Positions 1 through 7,552 of a stretch of DNA of 21,452 nucleotides are shown in pieces. Below the pieces are notes generated by a model. It did not search any database and was not told the DNA's origin. It saw nothing but the letters and a program-made list of their open reading frames with translations. Each line of letters starts with the position of its first letter. The first letter of the stretch is position 1. Origin of the DNA: DATAEK01 sp036258055 (GTDB lineage: Bacteria > Acidobacteriota > Vicinamibacteria > Vicinamibacterales > 2-12-FULL-66-21). Made by a program: the position numbers and the translations under genes. Location: the NCBI GenBank assembly GCA_036258055.1, contig DATAEK010000231.1:1-21452 (forward strand). Reading direction: 5' to 3'.

Positions 1-327
1 CCAGGCGTGCTCCACGGCCAGCGCGCTCTTGATATAGAAGTTGGCGGTGTCGAAGATGGTCAACGACGGCCTGGACCATCCGTTGTTGGTGACGATCAGA
101 TACCGCCCATCCGGTGCCCACACCATGTTCAGCGGCAGGTCGCCAATCTGACTGTGGCGTCCGGCCGGCGCGATCTGCCAGCCGTTCGGCAGCAGTGTGA
201 CGCCGCCGCCAAGCACGCCAGGACGGCGCGGCGCAGGAGCGGCCCATTGGGCGACACCCACGAGGGCCGTGCTGAGTAGCGCGAGCGGAAACCCAATCAA
301 CAGGAAGACGACTGTCTGGCGACGCAT
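1..327 (-). CDS. Secreted beta-propeller (YncE/YVTN-like) protein, N-terminal part
   Basis: The reading frame runs off the window start, leaving 109 N-terminal residues. It begins with a basic MRRQ followed by a hydrophobic stretch to about residue 27, which looks like a signal peptide or anchor. The mature part contains LLPNGWQIAPAGR, then LPLNMVWAPDGRYLIVTNNG and SLTIFDT. This resembles the first blade of the YncE/YVTN seven-bladed propellers that in Acidobacteria are often fused to an alkaline-phosphatase-like domain. The phosphatase half would lie outside the window, so that fusion is only a guess. The ATG at 327 is chosen because it starts the signal peptide, and a TAGGAT -10-like box lies 6 bases upstream. 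The gene is divergent from the DUF4199-like gene. Confidence 0.7.
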   Translation of the reverse strand, partial: MRRQTVVFLLIGFPLALLSTALVGVAQWAAPAPRRPGVLGGGVTLLPNGWQIAPAGRHSQIGDLPLNMVWAPDGRYLIVTNNGWSRPSLTIFDTANFYIKSALAVEHAW

Positions 328-333
328 GCGGTA

Positions 334-339
334 ATCCTA
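334..339 (-). promoter_or_regulatory. Putative -10 box (TAGGAT), leaderless-type
   Basis: On the minus strand TAGGAT lies 6 bases before the ATG at 327. If used, transcription would start at or next to the start codon. No clear -35 or Shine-Dalgarno sequence is visible. This is a motif-only call. Confidence 0.3.
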
Positions 340-387
340 ATCGAAGCTGGTGACGCGCGCATGAACCGGCCCGACGCCGTTCGGTGC

Positions 388-393
388 GATAAT
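388..393 (+). promoter_or_regulatory. Putative -10 box (GATAAT) for the DUF4199-like gene
   Basis: GATAAT lies 35 bases before the ATG at 429 in the short divergent intergenic region. The -35 region is not recognisable. A GGGGAG Shine-Dalgarno-like stretch sits 6-7 bases before that ATG. Confidence 0.3.
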
Positions 394-428
394 CCGCCAG
401 TCGCGGTTGCGCGGACGGGGAGTCTGTC

Positions 429-932
429 ATGAATCCGATTCTGAGCGCCGGGGTGCTGATCGGAGTCCTCTGCGGCGCCTGGACCTTCGTCATGGGGTTG
501 ACGGGATGGTTCAAGGATCCCGTGCTCCTGCGGCTGTTCTTCGTCGTGATTCTCATCGAGATCGCCGGGCTGGTGTGGGGGCTGCGACAGACGGCGGCGG
601 AAGGACGCACCTACGGCGGCCAGATCGTCGCCGGCACCATGATGGCGATCATCGCCGGCGTGATCGTCATCGGATCGTCGCTCCTGTTCACGACCGTCGT
701 GTTCCCGGATTACTTCAACGAGATGCAGTCGGCCTACCGCACGATCCTCCAACAGCAGGGAAAGAGCGAGGCAGAGATTGCCCAGTTACTGCGCAACGAG
801 ATGTCCGGCCAGACGCCAATGAGCCAGGCGATGGCCGGCTTCCTGGGAACGCTCGTGACCGGCATCGTGGCCTCGGCGATCATCGCGATCTGGGTCCGGT
901 CCAAATCTTTCGTCCGTCGCACAGCGGCCTGA
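429..932 (+). CDS. DUF4199-like integral membrane protein
   Basis: A 167-residue protein with about four transmembrane helices (approximately residues 5-27, 34-52, 66-93 and 136-159). A hydrophilic, probably helical loop between helices 3 and 4 (about 95-132) contains FNEMQSAYRTILQQQGKSEAEIAQL. This layout and loop match the DUF4199 family, whose biochemical role is unknown. A GGGGAG ribosome-binding-like sequence precedes the ATG. The stop is 4 bases before the HAD hydrolase start, so the two are probably co-transcribed. Family recognition is from sequence feel, not a profile search. Confidence 0.7.
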   Translation: MNPILSAGVLIGVLCGAWTFVMGLTGWFKDPVLLRLFFVVILIEIAGLVWGLRQTAAEGRTYGGQIVAGTMMAIIAGVIVIGSSLLFTTVVFPDYFNEMQSAYRTILQQQGKSEAEIAQLLRNEMSGQTPMSQAMAGFLGTLVTGIVASAIIAIWVRSKSFVRRTAA

Positions 933-936
933 TGCC

Positions 937-1605
937 ATGCCCGATTCCTCACCCCTCGTCTTCCTCGTCGACGTCGATAACACACTACTGGACAACGATC
1001 GCGTGACCCGCGATCTGATGCGCTATCTCGACCGCGAGGTCGGGCACGATCGGCAGCAGCGGTACTGGGAGATCTTCAACGCGCTTCGCGTCGAGGTTGG
1101 CTATGCGGACTATCTCGGCGCCCTCCAGCGTTATCGCATCGAGTACCCGCGCGATCCGAACCTCATCACGGTCTCGTCGTTTCTGGTGAACTATCCGTTC
1201 GCCAACCGCCTGTATCCCGAATCGCTGGACGTGATCGATCGGCTCAAGGAATGGGGTCCGGTCGTCATCTGTTCGGATGGCGACGTCGTGTTCCAGCCGC
1301 GGAAAATCGAACGATCAGGGTTGTTCGAGGCTGTCGACGGACGGGTGCTGATCTACGTTCACAAGGAGCACGAGCTCGCGGACATCGAGCAGCGCTTTCC
1401 TGCCGATCACTACGTCTTCATCGACGACAAGCTGCGTCTGCTGAGCGAGTTCAAACAGGTCTGGGGCCAACGTGTGACGACCGTATTTCCGCAGCAGGGG
1501 CACTACGCGCACGACCCCAAGATCCTCGACGAGTACCCGGCCGCGGATATCACCATCGACCGTATCGGAAGGCTGCTCGACATCACTCGCGAGCAGTTGA
1601 CCTGA
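937..1605 (+). CDS. HAD-superfamily hydrolase
   Basis: A 222-residue cytosolic protein with the haloacid-dehalogenase motifs in order. Motif I is FLVDVDNTLLD with Asp12 and Asp14, the nucleophile and acid/base. Motif II is the Ser in VVICSDGD (Ser113). Motif III is a Lys in QPRKIERSGL (Lys123). Motif IV is FIDDK (Asp163-Asp164). Residues about 20-90 form an alpha-helical cap inserted after motif I, as in C1-type HAD phosphatases. Such enzymes usually hydrolyse small phosphate esters; the substrate cannot be read from sequence. It follows the DUF4199-like gene by 4 bases. Its last 23 bases overlap, tail to tail, the 3' end of the opposite-strand carrier gene. Confidence 0.85.
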   Translation: MPDSSPLVFLVDVDNTLLDNDRVTRDLMRYLDREVGHDRQQRYWEIFNALRVEVGYADYLGALQRYRIEYPRDPNLITVSSFLVNYPFANRLYPESLDVIDRLKEWGPVVICSDGDVVFQPRKIERSGLFEAVDGRVLIYVHKEHELADIEQRFPADHYVFIDDKLRLLSEFKQVWGQRVTTVFPQQGHYAHDPKILDEYPAADITIDRIGRLLDITREQLT

Positions 1606-2446
1606 GATACCAGCGCACGGCCATCATCAGCAGCGACGCCTGCCCGAGAAGCGCGACGGAGGCGAACGCGACGAAATCGGGATGATGCAGCAGCGTCACC
1701 TCGATCACCATCGCAATCGCGAGACTGCGCACGCTGAACTCGACGAGGAGCGTGAAGCGATCGCGTGAGGGTACCCGGCAGACGAGACCGAGGACCCAGC
1801 CCGAGGCCATCCCCGCGAGGAGGAACGGGACCGAGAGCAGCCCGCCCGTGAGCAGTCCGGCATCGAGCGTCGTGGCGCTCTGAGCAAGGCCGATTGCCAC
1901 GATCGCGGCCACCCCAACGGCGCTCAATACCCGAAGCTGCCGCCCGTGGCGCCGCTCGGCTTCCGGCCAGCGGTCGCGGACCCACGCACCGATCACCACG
2001 GGAATCACCGCCATCACGAGGAGCTGCACGAGCAGGGTGGGAATCGGCAGGGCGAAGCCGGGGGCACGGCCCAGAATCAGCGCGTACGCTTCTGTGATCA
2101 GCGGAATCGTTGCAATGGCGAGCAAGGATGAGAACGCGGTCAGCGCCACCGACAACGCGGTATTGGCGCGAGCGAGATAGACGTACACGTTGGACATCCC
2201 GCCACCCGGACAGGCCGCAACCAACAGCAAATACTCGGCGATGCGCGGCTCGGGGCCCGCGATCCGCAGGAGCATCAGAGCGGCCGCGGGGAGGATCGTG
2301 GCCTGCGCGACGGTGGCGCCGATCACGAATCCCCATCGTCCGGCGACGTCCCGGAGTCCATCCCGGGTGATGTCGAGGCCCACGGCCAGCATCAGCAGAA
2401 AAGCGACGGCTGGAACGCAGGTTTCGAGGATCCGGAGCAGGATCAT
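1583..2446 (-). CDS. Bile acid:sodium symporter (BASS/SBF) family carrier
   Basis: A 287-residue protein, mostly hydrophobic, with about nine predicted membrane helices. The segment AACPGGGMSNVYVYLARANTALS (about residues 77-99) matches the conserved signature region of the SBF/BASS family, where a crossover near the substrate and Na+ sites carries the GG..SN pattern. Members move organic anions such as bile acids, pyruvate, pantothenate or arsenite (the ACR3 relatives); the substrate here is unknown. The MILLRILETCVPAVAF start leads directly into the first helix. The start codon is only 16 bases from the divergent transglycosylase ATG, so the two promoters must overlap each other or the coding ends. 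Confidence 0.8.
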   Translation of the reverse strand: MILLRILETCVPAVAFLLMLAVGLDITRDGLRDVAGRWGFVIGATVAQATILPAAALMLLRIAGPEPRIAEYLLLVAACPGGGMSNVYVYLARANTALSVALTAFSSLLAIATIPLITEAYALILGRAPGFALPIPTLLVQLLVMAVIPVVIGAWVRDRWPEAERRHGRQLRVLSAVGVAAIVAIGLAQSATTLDAGLLTGGLLSVPFLLAGMASGWVLGLVCRVPSRDRFTLLVEFSVRSLAIAMVIEVTLLHHPDFVAFASVALLGQASLLMMAVRWYLRSTARE

Positions 2447-2450
2447 TCGC

Positions 2451-2456
2451 TACAAT
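2451..2456 (+). promoter_or_regulatory. Putative -10 box (TACAAT) for the lytic transglycosylase, leaderless-type
   Basis: TACAAT sits 6 bases before the ATG at 2463, inside the 16-base gap between two divergent start codons. With a normal 6-8 base distance to the transcription start, the mRNA would begin at the start codon. No Shine-Dalgarno sequence is present, which agrees with a leaderless message. The -35 region is not recognisable. Confidence 0.4.
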
Positions 2457-2462
2457 GGTCTT

Positions 2463-3488
2463 ATGCCACGAATTGCAGTTGGATTGCTGGTAGTCTGCAC
2501 GACTGTATTCGCGGTACATGCAGCCGCCCAGGAACCCCCGCCGGTCGCACCCGTCGCGACGCAACCGCCCTTCGAAGAATGGATCGCCGCGTTTCGTGCC
2601 GAAGCCGTCGGTCACGGCATCCGGCCGGAGGTCCTCGACGTAGCGCTCGCGGGTCTCCAGCCGGTCGATCAGATTCTCGAACGCGATCGATCGCAGGCGG
2701 AGTTCACGCTCGATCTCAATGCGTATCTGAAGCGCCGTCTGACCAAGACCGCCGTGCGTACGGCGCAGACGATGTACACGAAGCACCGCGCGCTGCTGCA
2801 GAAGGTCGGCAAGCAGTACGGCGTGTCGCCGCGGATCATCGTCGCGGTCTGGGGGCTCGAATCGAACTTCGGGCGGTTCAGCGGCGTGCGTCCGACGATT
2901 CCCGCACTCGCGACGCTCGCCTACGACCCGCGCCGCGCCACGTTCTTCCGCAATGAGCTGTTCAGCGCGCTCGAGATTCTGAACCGCGGGGACATCGAGC
3001 TTGCGAACCTGAAAGGCTCGTGGGCTGGCGCACTCGGTCAACCGCAGTTCATGCCCTCGACCTATCTTCAATACGCGCAGGACTTCGACGGCGATGGCCG
3101 GCGCGACATCTGGTCATCGGATGGCGATGTGTTCGCTTCAGTCGCCTTCTATCTGAAGGAGCACGGCTGGACGGATCGCGCCGCGTGGGGCCGCGAGGTC
3201 CGCATCCCGAAGACGGCGCTCGCGGCGGTCCAGAAGGTGCCGCATCCCGACGAAGGCTGCCGCGCCGAACAGATCATGACCGTCGATCGCCCGCTCGACG
3301 AGTGGCGGCGCATGGGAGTCGTGACGATGGCTGGCACGCCGCTGCCAGCCGGCAAGGCGTCGGCGTCCCTCGTTCACGCCGGCCCGCGCGCGTTCCTCGT
3401 CTACGGCAACTACCGCACGATCCTCACCTACAACTGCGCCCACAGCTACGCGCTCAGCGTGGCGCTCTTAGCAGATCGCCTGAAGTAG
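2463..3488 (+). CDS. MltB-family lytic murein transglycosylase (SLT_2)
   Basis: A 341-residue exported enzyme. Residues 1-22 form a signal peptide ending near VHAAAQ; no convincing lipobox is seen, so it is probably periplasmic rather than lipid-anchored like E. coli MltB. The catalytic domain starts near residue 37 (FEEWIAAFRAEAVGHGI). It contains WGLESNFG with the catalytic Glu133, the substrate-groove segment SWAGALGQPQFMPSTYLQYA (186-205), and DFDGDGRRDIW (207-217), the EF-hand-like Ca2+ loop typical of Slt35/MltB. The C-terminus NYRTILTYNCAHSYALSVALLADRL is the usual family end. It cleaves the MurNAc-GlcNAc bond, forming 1,6-anhydro ends. The reading frame is open further upstream, but that part is antisense to the carrier gene. 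The 2463 ATG gives the signal peptide. Confidence 0.9.
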   Translation: MPRIAVGLLVVCTTVFAVHAAAQEPPPVAPVATQPPFEEWIAAFRAEAVGHGIRPEVLDVALAGLQPVDQILERDRSQAEFTLDLNAYLKRRLTKTAVRTAQTMYTKHRALLQKVGKQYGVSPRIIVAVWGLESNFGRFSGVRPTIPALATLAYDPRRATFFRNELFSALEILNRGDIELANLKGSWAGALGQPQFMPSTYLQYAQDFDGDGRRDIWSSDGDVFASVAFYLKEHGWTDRAAWGREVRIPKTALAAVQKVPHPDEGCRAEQIMTVDRPLDEWRRMGVVTMAGTPLPAGKASASLVHAGPRAFLVYGNYRTILTYNCAHSYALSVALLADRLK

Positions 3489-3562
3489 TTCGGTCGGGAA
3501 TGAGGCCGTGCTGGGCTGCCGGTGAAATGGAAACAGGCGTGGTATCAGCAGCGCCTGCGGCC

Positions 3563-3590
3563 ACAGCCGAGCGCGAAGGCGCGAGGCTGT
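3563..3590. terminator. GC-rich hairpin between converging genes; possible bidirectional terminator
   Basis: ACAGCC (3563-3568) pairs with GGCTGT (3585-3590) and GCGC with GCGC, closing a GAAG loop. A symmetric GA/GA internal loop lies between the two stems. There is no U-tract on either strand. A second GC-rich inverted repeat (GCGGGG 3596-3601 / CCCCGC 3608-3613) follows. The 207-base gap separates the 3' ends of the transglycosylase (+) and the hybrid kinase (-), so termination is the simplest role. A small dispersed palindromic repeat is the alternative. Confidence 0.35.
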
Positions 3591-3695
3591 AGCGAGCGGG
3601 GGTGGGGCCCCGCGAGCACTGAGAAATGCTGACCGGGCCTACAAGTAACCCTGCCTGCCCGAACGCCGAGCGCTGACGGGGAGCCCCGAGTCCCT

Positions 3696-5270
3696 CTAGC
3701 TCCTGACCGTTGTCCTGCCCGCGAGCGTGGCGACGACGGCGGTGAGTTCCGAGGGTTCGATGGGTTTGGGCAGGTGTGCGTGATAGCCGGCGAGAAGCGC
3801 ACGGGCGCGGTCGCTGGCGGTTGCGAACGCGGTCAGCGCCGCGGCCGGTATCGTCCGATCGATGGCGCGTACCTTGCGAATCAGCGTGTAGCCATCCTCG
3901 ACCGGCATGGCGATGTCGCTCAGCAGCACGTCCGGGCGCTCGCGCTGAATCTCCTTGATCGCTTCGGCCACTGACGCGGTCGATCGTACTTGCGCGCCGC
4001 AACCTTCCAGAATCGCCGCCACGAGCGCGCGGGCGTCGGCCTCGTTGTCGACGACGAGCACCCGGATGCCGGCGAGCGATGGCAGCTCGTCGAAGCTCTC
4101 TTCTGCGGCCGTTGCGGCCGGCGACGGTTCAGCCACGCGCAGTGGCGCCACCGGCACGGAGATGACGAACACGGCGCCGCGACCGACGCCTTCGCTTCGG
4201 GCCTCGGCCGTACCCCCGTGCAGCTCGACGAGATGCCGCACGATCGACAGGCCGAGGCCGAGGCCCCCGTGCGCGCGGGTCGTGGCCGCGTCCTGCTGGC
4301 GAAACCGATCGAAGACGTAGGGCAGGAACTCCGGCGCGATGCCCATGCCGGTATCGGCGACCTCGATGACGACAGTCCCGTTCGATCGCATGGCCTTCAG
4401 CGTGACCCGCCCTTCCTCCGGTGTGAACTTGATGGCATTGGTCAGCAGATTCCAGACGACCTGCTGCATGCGGCCGGGATCGCACATGATCGCGTGCGCA
4501 CCGTCGATGTCGCACTCGAACCGGATCCGCCTGGCGTCGGCGGCCGGACGCACTGAATCGACGGCGGCTTCTAGAATCGAGCGGACGTTGACCGCGCGGA
4601 ACTCGAGGCGCAGCTTGCCCGTGATGATCCGCGAGATGTCGAGGAGATCCTCGATGAGCTGTGCCTGAAGACGGGTGTTGCGTTCGATGATCTCGATCGC
4701 CCGATGCATCGTCGCTTCATCGAGATGGCCGCTCGCCATCAGTCGCGACCAGCCCAGGATGGCATTGAGCGGCGTGCGCAGCTCGTGGGAGAGCGTCGCC
4801 AGGAACTCATCCTTCGCGCGGTTGGCCGCCTGCGCCTGCAACCGGGCCTGCTGCTCGCGCTCGAGGAGCTGCCGGCGTTCCTCCTCCGCCCGGTGCAGCG
4901 CGAGCGCGTAGCGCAGGCTGCGTTCGAGCCGTTCCGCCGTCAACGTGTTCTTGTTCAGATAGTCGGCCGCGCCGCCCTTCATCAACTCGACGGCGACTTC
5001 TTCGTCTCCCTGACCGGTCAGCGCAACCACCGGGACCGCGTTGCCGCCGTTGCGGAGCTCGCGAAGCAGCGCCAGACCGTCGGCGCCCGGCAGGTGGTAG
5101 TCGAGCAGGACGCAGTCGAACGCCGTCCCGCGAATCGCCTCGCTCGCCGAGCGCTGATCGTCACACTCTGACACTTCGATGCGAAACCCGGACTGCAGGA
5201 GCAGCCGCTTCACCGCCAGACGATCGACGCGGTCGTCGTCAACGATCAGGATGCGGAGCGTTTCAGCCAT
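3696..5270 (-). CDS. Hybrid sensor kinase, REC-HisKA-HATPase-REC
   Basis: A 524-residue soluble protein. An N-terminal receiver (about 5-122) has acidic DDD at 11-13, phospho-acceptor Asp57 in LLDYHLP and Lys107. A coiled coil (125-155) leads to HisKA with SHELRTPLN and His162. The HATPase_c domain has the N box NLLTNAIKFT (274-283), G1 box DTGMG (306-310) and G2 box GGLGLGLS (335-342). A C-terminal receiver (about 401-518) has Asp452 in LLSDIAMP and Lys502 in LPKPIEP. There is no sensor domain or membrane segment, so its input probably comes through the N-terminal receiver, plausibly from the PAS kinase in the same operon. It starts 12 bases after the response-regulator stop. It is the last gene of the operon. 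Confidence 0.9.
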   Translation of the reverse strand: MAETLRILIVDDDRVDRLAVKRLLLQSGFRIEVSECDDQRSASEAIRGTAFDCVLLDYHLPGADGLALLRELRNGGNAVPVVALTGQGDEEVAVELMKGGAADYLNKNTLTAERLERSLRYALALHRAEEERRQLLEREQQARLQAQAANRAKDEFLATLSHELRTPLNAILGWSRLMASGHLDEATMHRAIEIIERNTRLQAQLIEDLLDISRIITGKLRLEFRAVNVRSILEAAVDSVRPAADARRIRFECDIDGAHAIMCDPGRMQQVVWNLLTNAIKFTPEEGRVTLKAMRSNGTVVIEVADTGMGIAPEFLPYVFDRFRQQDAATTRAHGGLGLGLSIVRHLVELHGGTAEARSEGVGRGAVFVISVPVAPLRVAEPSPAATAAEESFDELPSLAGIRVLVVDNEADARALVAAILEGCGAQVRSTASVAEAIKEIQRERPDVLLSDIAMPVEDGYTLIRKVRAIDRTIPAAALTAFATASDRARALLAGYHAHLPKPIEPSELTAVVATLAGRTTVRS

Positions 5271-5282
5271 CGTCGCGCTCGA

Positions 5283-5696
5283 TCAGGGGAACTCCACCAG
5301 CGTCCAGTACTTGTTCAGCGCCGCCATCACCTCGACGAAGTTGATGAATGTCACCGGCTTGAGGAGATAGCCGGCGACGTTGAAGTTGTAGGCGTCGATC
5401 TTGTCGCGGTCGTCGTTCGAGGTCGTCAGCACGACGACGGGCGTGGTGAGCAGCTGGGGATCGGCGCGCAGCTCGCGAAGGAACTCGATGCCGTTCATGC
5501 GCGGCATGTTCAGATCGAGCAATACGATGCGCCGCTCGCTCGGGACCTTGCCATCTCTCAGCATCTGCAGGGCCTCGAGGCCGTCGCCGGCGACGAACAA
5601 CGGGTTGACGATGCGGTTCCGTTCGAAAGCTCGCCTCACGTTCATGACGTCGACCTGATCGTCCTCGACCAGCAGGATGTTGAGCGTCTTCTCCAA
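5283..5696 (-). CDS. Single-domain response regulator (CheY/Rcp1-like)
   Basis: A stand-alone receiver of 137 residues from a TTG start at 5696. It carries ILLVEDDQVD (acidic pair), VLLDLNMPRMNGIEF (phospho-acceptor Asp), VVLTTSNDDRD and YLLKPV (conserved Lys). There is no output domain, as in the Rcp1 regulators that pair with phytochrome-type kinases. The TTG is preferred because GGAGGG lies 6 bases upstream and the receiver begins at once. An upstream GTG at 5738 would add 14 residues, overlap the kinase stop and lack a ribosome site. It sits 29 bases after the PAS kinase and 12 before the hybrid kinase, so it may shuttle phosphate between them or act on an unlinked target. Confidence 0.87.
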   Translation of the reverse strand: MEKTLNILLVEDDQVDVMNVRRAFERNRIVNPLFVAGDGLEALQMLRDGKVPSERRIVLLDLNMPRMNGIEFLRELRADPQLLTTPVVVLTTSNDDRDKIDAYNFNVAGYLLKPVTFINFVEVMAALNKYWTLVEFP

Positions 5697-5725
5697 AGCG
5701 TTCCCTCCAACCCGGTGCGGGCCGG

Positions 5726-7333
5726 CTATTTGCGCCACAAGAAGCGGAACGTGGCGCCTGAGCCGGGCGTGGAGTCCACCCAGACCCGGCCGCCCTGCGA
5801 TTCGACGACTTTCTTCACAAGCGCGAGCCCGATGCCGGTGCCTTCGACTTTGTCCCGCGCCTCCAGCGTCTGAAAGATGCCCCAGATCCGGTTCTGATAC
5901 CGGGGGTCGATACCGGGGCCGTCGTCCGCCACCGAAAACTCGTAGAACTCGCCCGCCTCGCGCGCGGTGATCTGGATCTGCGGATCGAGCCGGTTGGCGT
6001 GCTTGATGGCGTTGCCGATCAGGTTGAGGAATACCTGCTGCAGCGGCAGGCGCTCGCCGGTGATCGTCGGCAAATCGGACGCGATGACCACGGTCGCCCC
6101 TTCCGGCGGCGAGAGCAGGTCCACCGCGTCACCCACGATGCGTCCCGTGTCGATCAGTTCAACTTCGTGATGGACGCGGCCGGCGCGTGAGTACTCGAGC
6201 AGCCCTTCGATCAAACCTTCCATGCGGTGCATCCGGCTGCGCATGAGCCCGAGCATCTCGCGCGTGTCGTCGCGGAGTTGATCGTGCAGGTCTTCTTCGA
6301 TCCATTGCGCCAGGTTGGCGATGCCGCGCAGCGGCGCCCGGAGATCGTGTGACGCCGCATACGCGAAGGCGTCGAGCTCGTGATTGCTGCGCTCGAGCGC
6401 AGCCGCCAGGCGCGTGAGCTCGTCGGCACGTTTGCGCAGATCGCGCTCGCTCACGCGAAGTGCCTCACGATCGCGAACCTGCGCCGTGACGTCGACAGCG
6501 TGCGTGAGCAGACCGTACACGGTCCCGCTGTCGTCACAGAGCGGCTGAATCACGTAGTTGAAACGTCGGCCGCTCAGCGCGTGCCCGGTGAAAAGAGGGC
6601 TCGAGGCTTCTTCTCCCCGTCGCGTGACGCCCGATGCAAAGACTTCGTCGAGCAGGGCGATGTGATCGCCTTCAACCTCGGGGAATGCCTCGACCATCGT
6701 CTTGCCGACCAGGTCCGTCGCGCCGGTCGCCGCCAGGTACTCGTCGTTCGCGGTTTCGATCACGTGACGCGGGCCGCGCGTGACGCAGATGAGCGCGGGC
6801 GCCTGCGCGAGCACATCACGCAGCTGGGCGTGCTGGACCTCCGCCTTGGCACGCGCGAATTGCTCGCGCACGAGCTGGTGCGTGCGCTCTTCGCCCCGCC
6901 GGCGCTCGGTGATGTCGCGGAACGTGACCAGCGCGCCGACGAGCACGCCGTCGCGGCGAATTGGGTGACTGTAGAACTCGATCGGAATGCTCGTGCCGTC
7001 CTTCCGCCAGTACACGTCCTCTTCCGTGCGGCGCGTCTCGCCATCGCGAAGGGTGCGATAGAGGGGGCACTCCTCAATCGGATACGCGGAGCCGTCCGGC
7101 CGGGTGTGGTGAATGACCTCGTGGAGCACGCGGCCGATCAGATCCGCGGCCGTCCACCCGAGAAGGCGGGTCGCCGCGTCGTTGACGAGCGTAGCCCGGC
7201 CGTCCAGGTCCGCCCCGTATACGCCGCCGGGAATGGCATTCAGAATCAGCTCAGCGTCGTAGGTGATGACGTCGGAACCGGGTAGGGCACCCGTCTGGAC
7301 AGTCGTCGACACAGGGTTGTCTGCGGGGTTCAT
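5726..7333 (-). CDS. PAS-PAS sensor histidine kinase
   Basis: A 535-residue kinase without clear membrane segments. A first PAS domain (about 27-145) ends in FRDITERR. A second PAS-like domain (about 172-290) contains TANDEYLAATGATDLVGKTMVEAFPEV and ends at VDVTAQV. A coiled coil leads to HisKA with ASHDLRAPLRGI (His329). HATPase_c has the N box LNLIGNAIKHA (436-446), DDGPGID (470-476) and GTGIGLALVKKVV (498-510). The kinase core resembles the Cph1/bacteriophytochrome type, which commonly pairs with Rcp1-like regulators such as the next gene. No cofactor-binding residue can be named. A GAGG ribosome site precedes the ATG. It is the first gene of a three-gene signalling operon. Confidence 0.9.
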   Translation of the reverse strand: MNPADNPVSTTVQTGALPGSDVITYDAELILNAIPGGVYGADLDGRATLVNDAATRLLGWTAADLIGRVLHEVIHHTRPDGSAYPIEECPLYRTLRDGETRRTEEDVYWRKDGTSIPIEFYSHPIRRDGVLVGALVTFRDITERRRGEERTHQLVREQFARAKAEVQHAQLRDVLAQAPALICVTRGPRHVIETANDEYLAATGATDLVGKTMVEAFPEVEGDHIALLDEVFASGVTRRGEEASSPLFTGHALSGRRFNYVIQPLCDDSGTVYGLLTHAVDVTAQVRDREALRVSERDLRKRADELTRLAAALERSNHELDAFAYAASHDLRAPLRGIANLAQWIEEDLHDQLRDDTREMLGLMRSRMHRMEGLIEGLLEYSRAGRVHHEVELIDTGRIVGDAVDLLSPPEGATVVIASDLPTITGERLPLQQVFLNLIGNAIKHANRLDPQIQITAREAGEFYEFSVADDGPGIDPRYQNRIWGIFQTLEARDKVEGTGIGLALVKKVVESQGGRVWVDSTPGSGATFRFLWRK

Positions 7334-7400
7334 CGCACCTCAAACGACCGGAACCGTGTTGGTAGACGTGTCACGGGGGCGGAAGGTCCTGTCCGCTCCC

Positions 7401-7429
7401 GATACAGTGGCGTCGCAGCGCCTGCCCAA
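7401..7429 (-). promoter_or_regulatory. Candidate sigma-70-like promoter of the two-component operon
   Basis: On the minus strand TTGGGC (7429-7424) and TGTATC (7406-7401) are separated by 17 bases and lie about 68 bases before the ATG at 7333. Spacing is canonical; both boxes are imperfect. Nothing better is visible in this 219-base gap, which also holds the heptamer array. Confidence 0.3.
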
Positions 7430-7478
7430 GGCGAGGTAGAAGAGCAAGCCCAGTGCCACCTCGGCCTTAATGCGCCTC

Positions 7479-7551
7479 TAGAACCCTTAGAACCCGAGAA
7501 CAGAGAACCGAGAACGGAGAACCGAGAACCGAGAACCGAGAACCCTGGAAC
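7479..7551 (-). repeat. GAGAACC heptamer tandem array, copy A
   Basis: On the plus strand seven consecutive 7-mers of the form GAGAAC(C/A/G) fill 7496-7544 without interruption. They are flanked by degenerate units (TAGAACC, AGAACCC) back to 7479. Read in the direction of the Ser/Thr kinase gene, the element starts one base after its TGA with the 13-mer GTTCCAGGGTTCT (7551-7539), then repeats GGTTCTC. The same 13-mer head and unit recur in copy B at 18046. Function is unknown. Confidence 0.85.
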
Positions 7552-7552
7552 A

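Noticed and set aside
2190..2462. Upstream extension of the transglycosylase frame
   Set aside because: The extra 91 residues are antisense to the carrier gene and would bury the signal peptide that begins at 2463.
1503..3071. 522-codon open frame on the minus strand
   Set aside because: It lies antisense to the transglycosylase and in another frame of the carrier gene. The translation is Arg/Pro/Ala-rich with no recognisable domain, a usual by-product of high GC.
5697..5738. GTG start for the lone response regulator
   Set aside because: It lacks a ribosome site and overlaps the kinase stop; the TTG at 5696 has GGAGGG at the right distance.
6380..7285. 301-codon plus-strand open frame across the PAS kinase gene
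   Set aside because: It is antisense to well-conserved PAS domains and its composition is typical of shadow frames.
7334..7478. Minus-strand peptide VALGLLFYLALGRRCDATVSG in the gap before the PAS kinase
   Set aside because: It looks vaguely membrane-like and might be a gene relic, but there is no start codon with a ribosome site and no family I can name.
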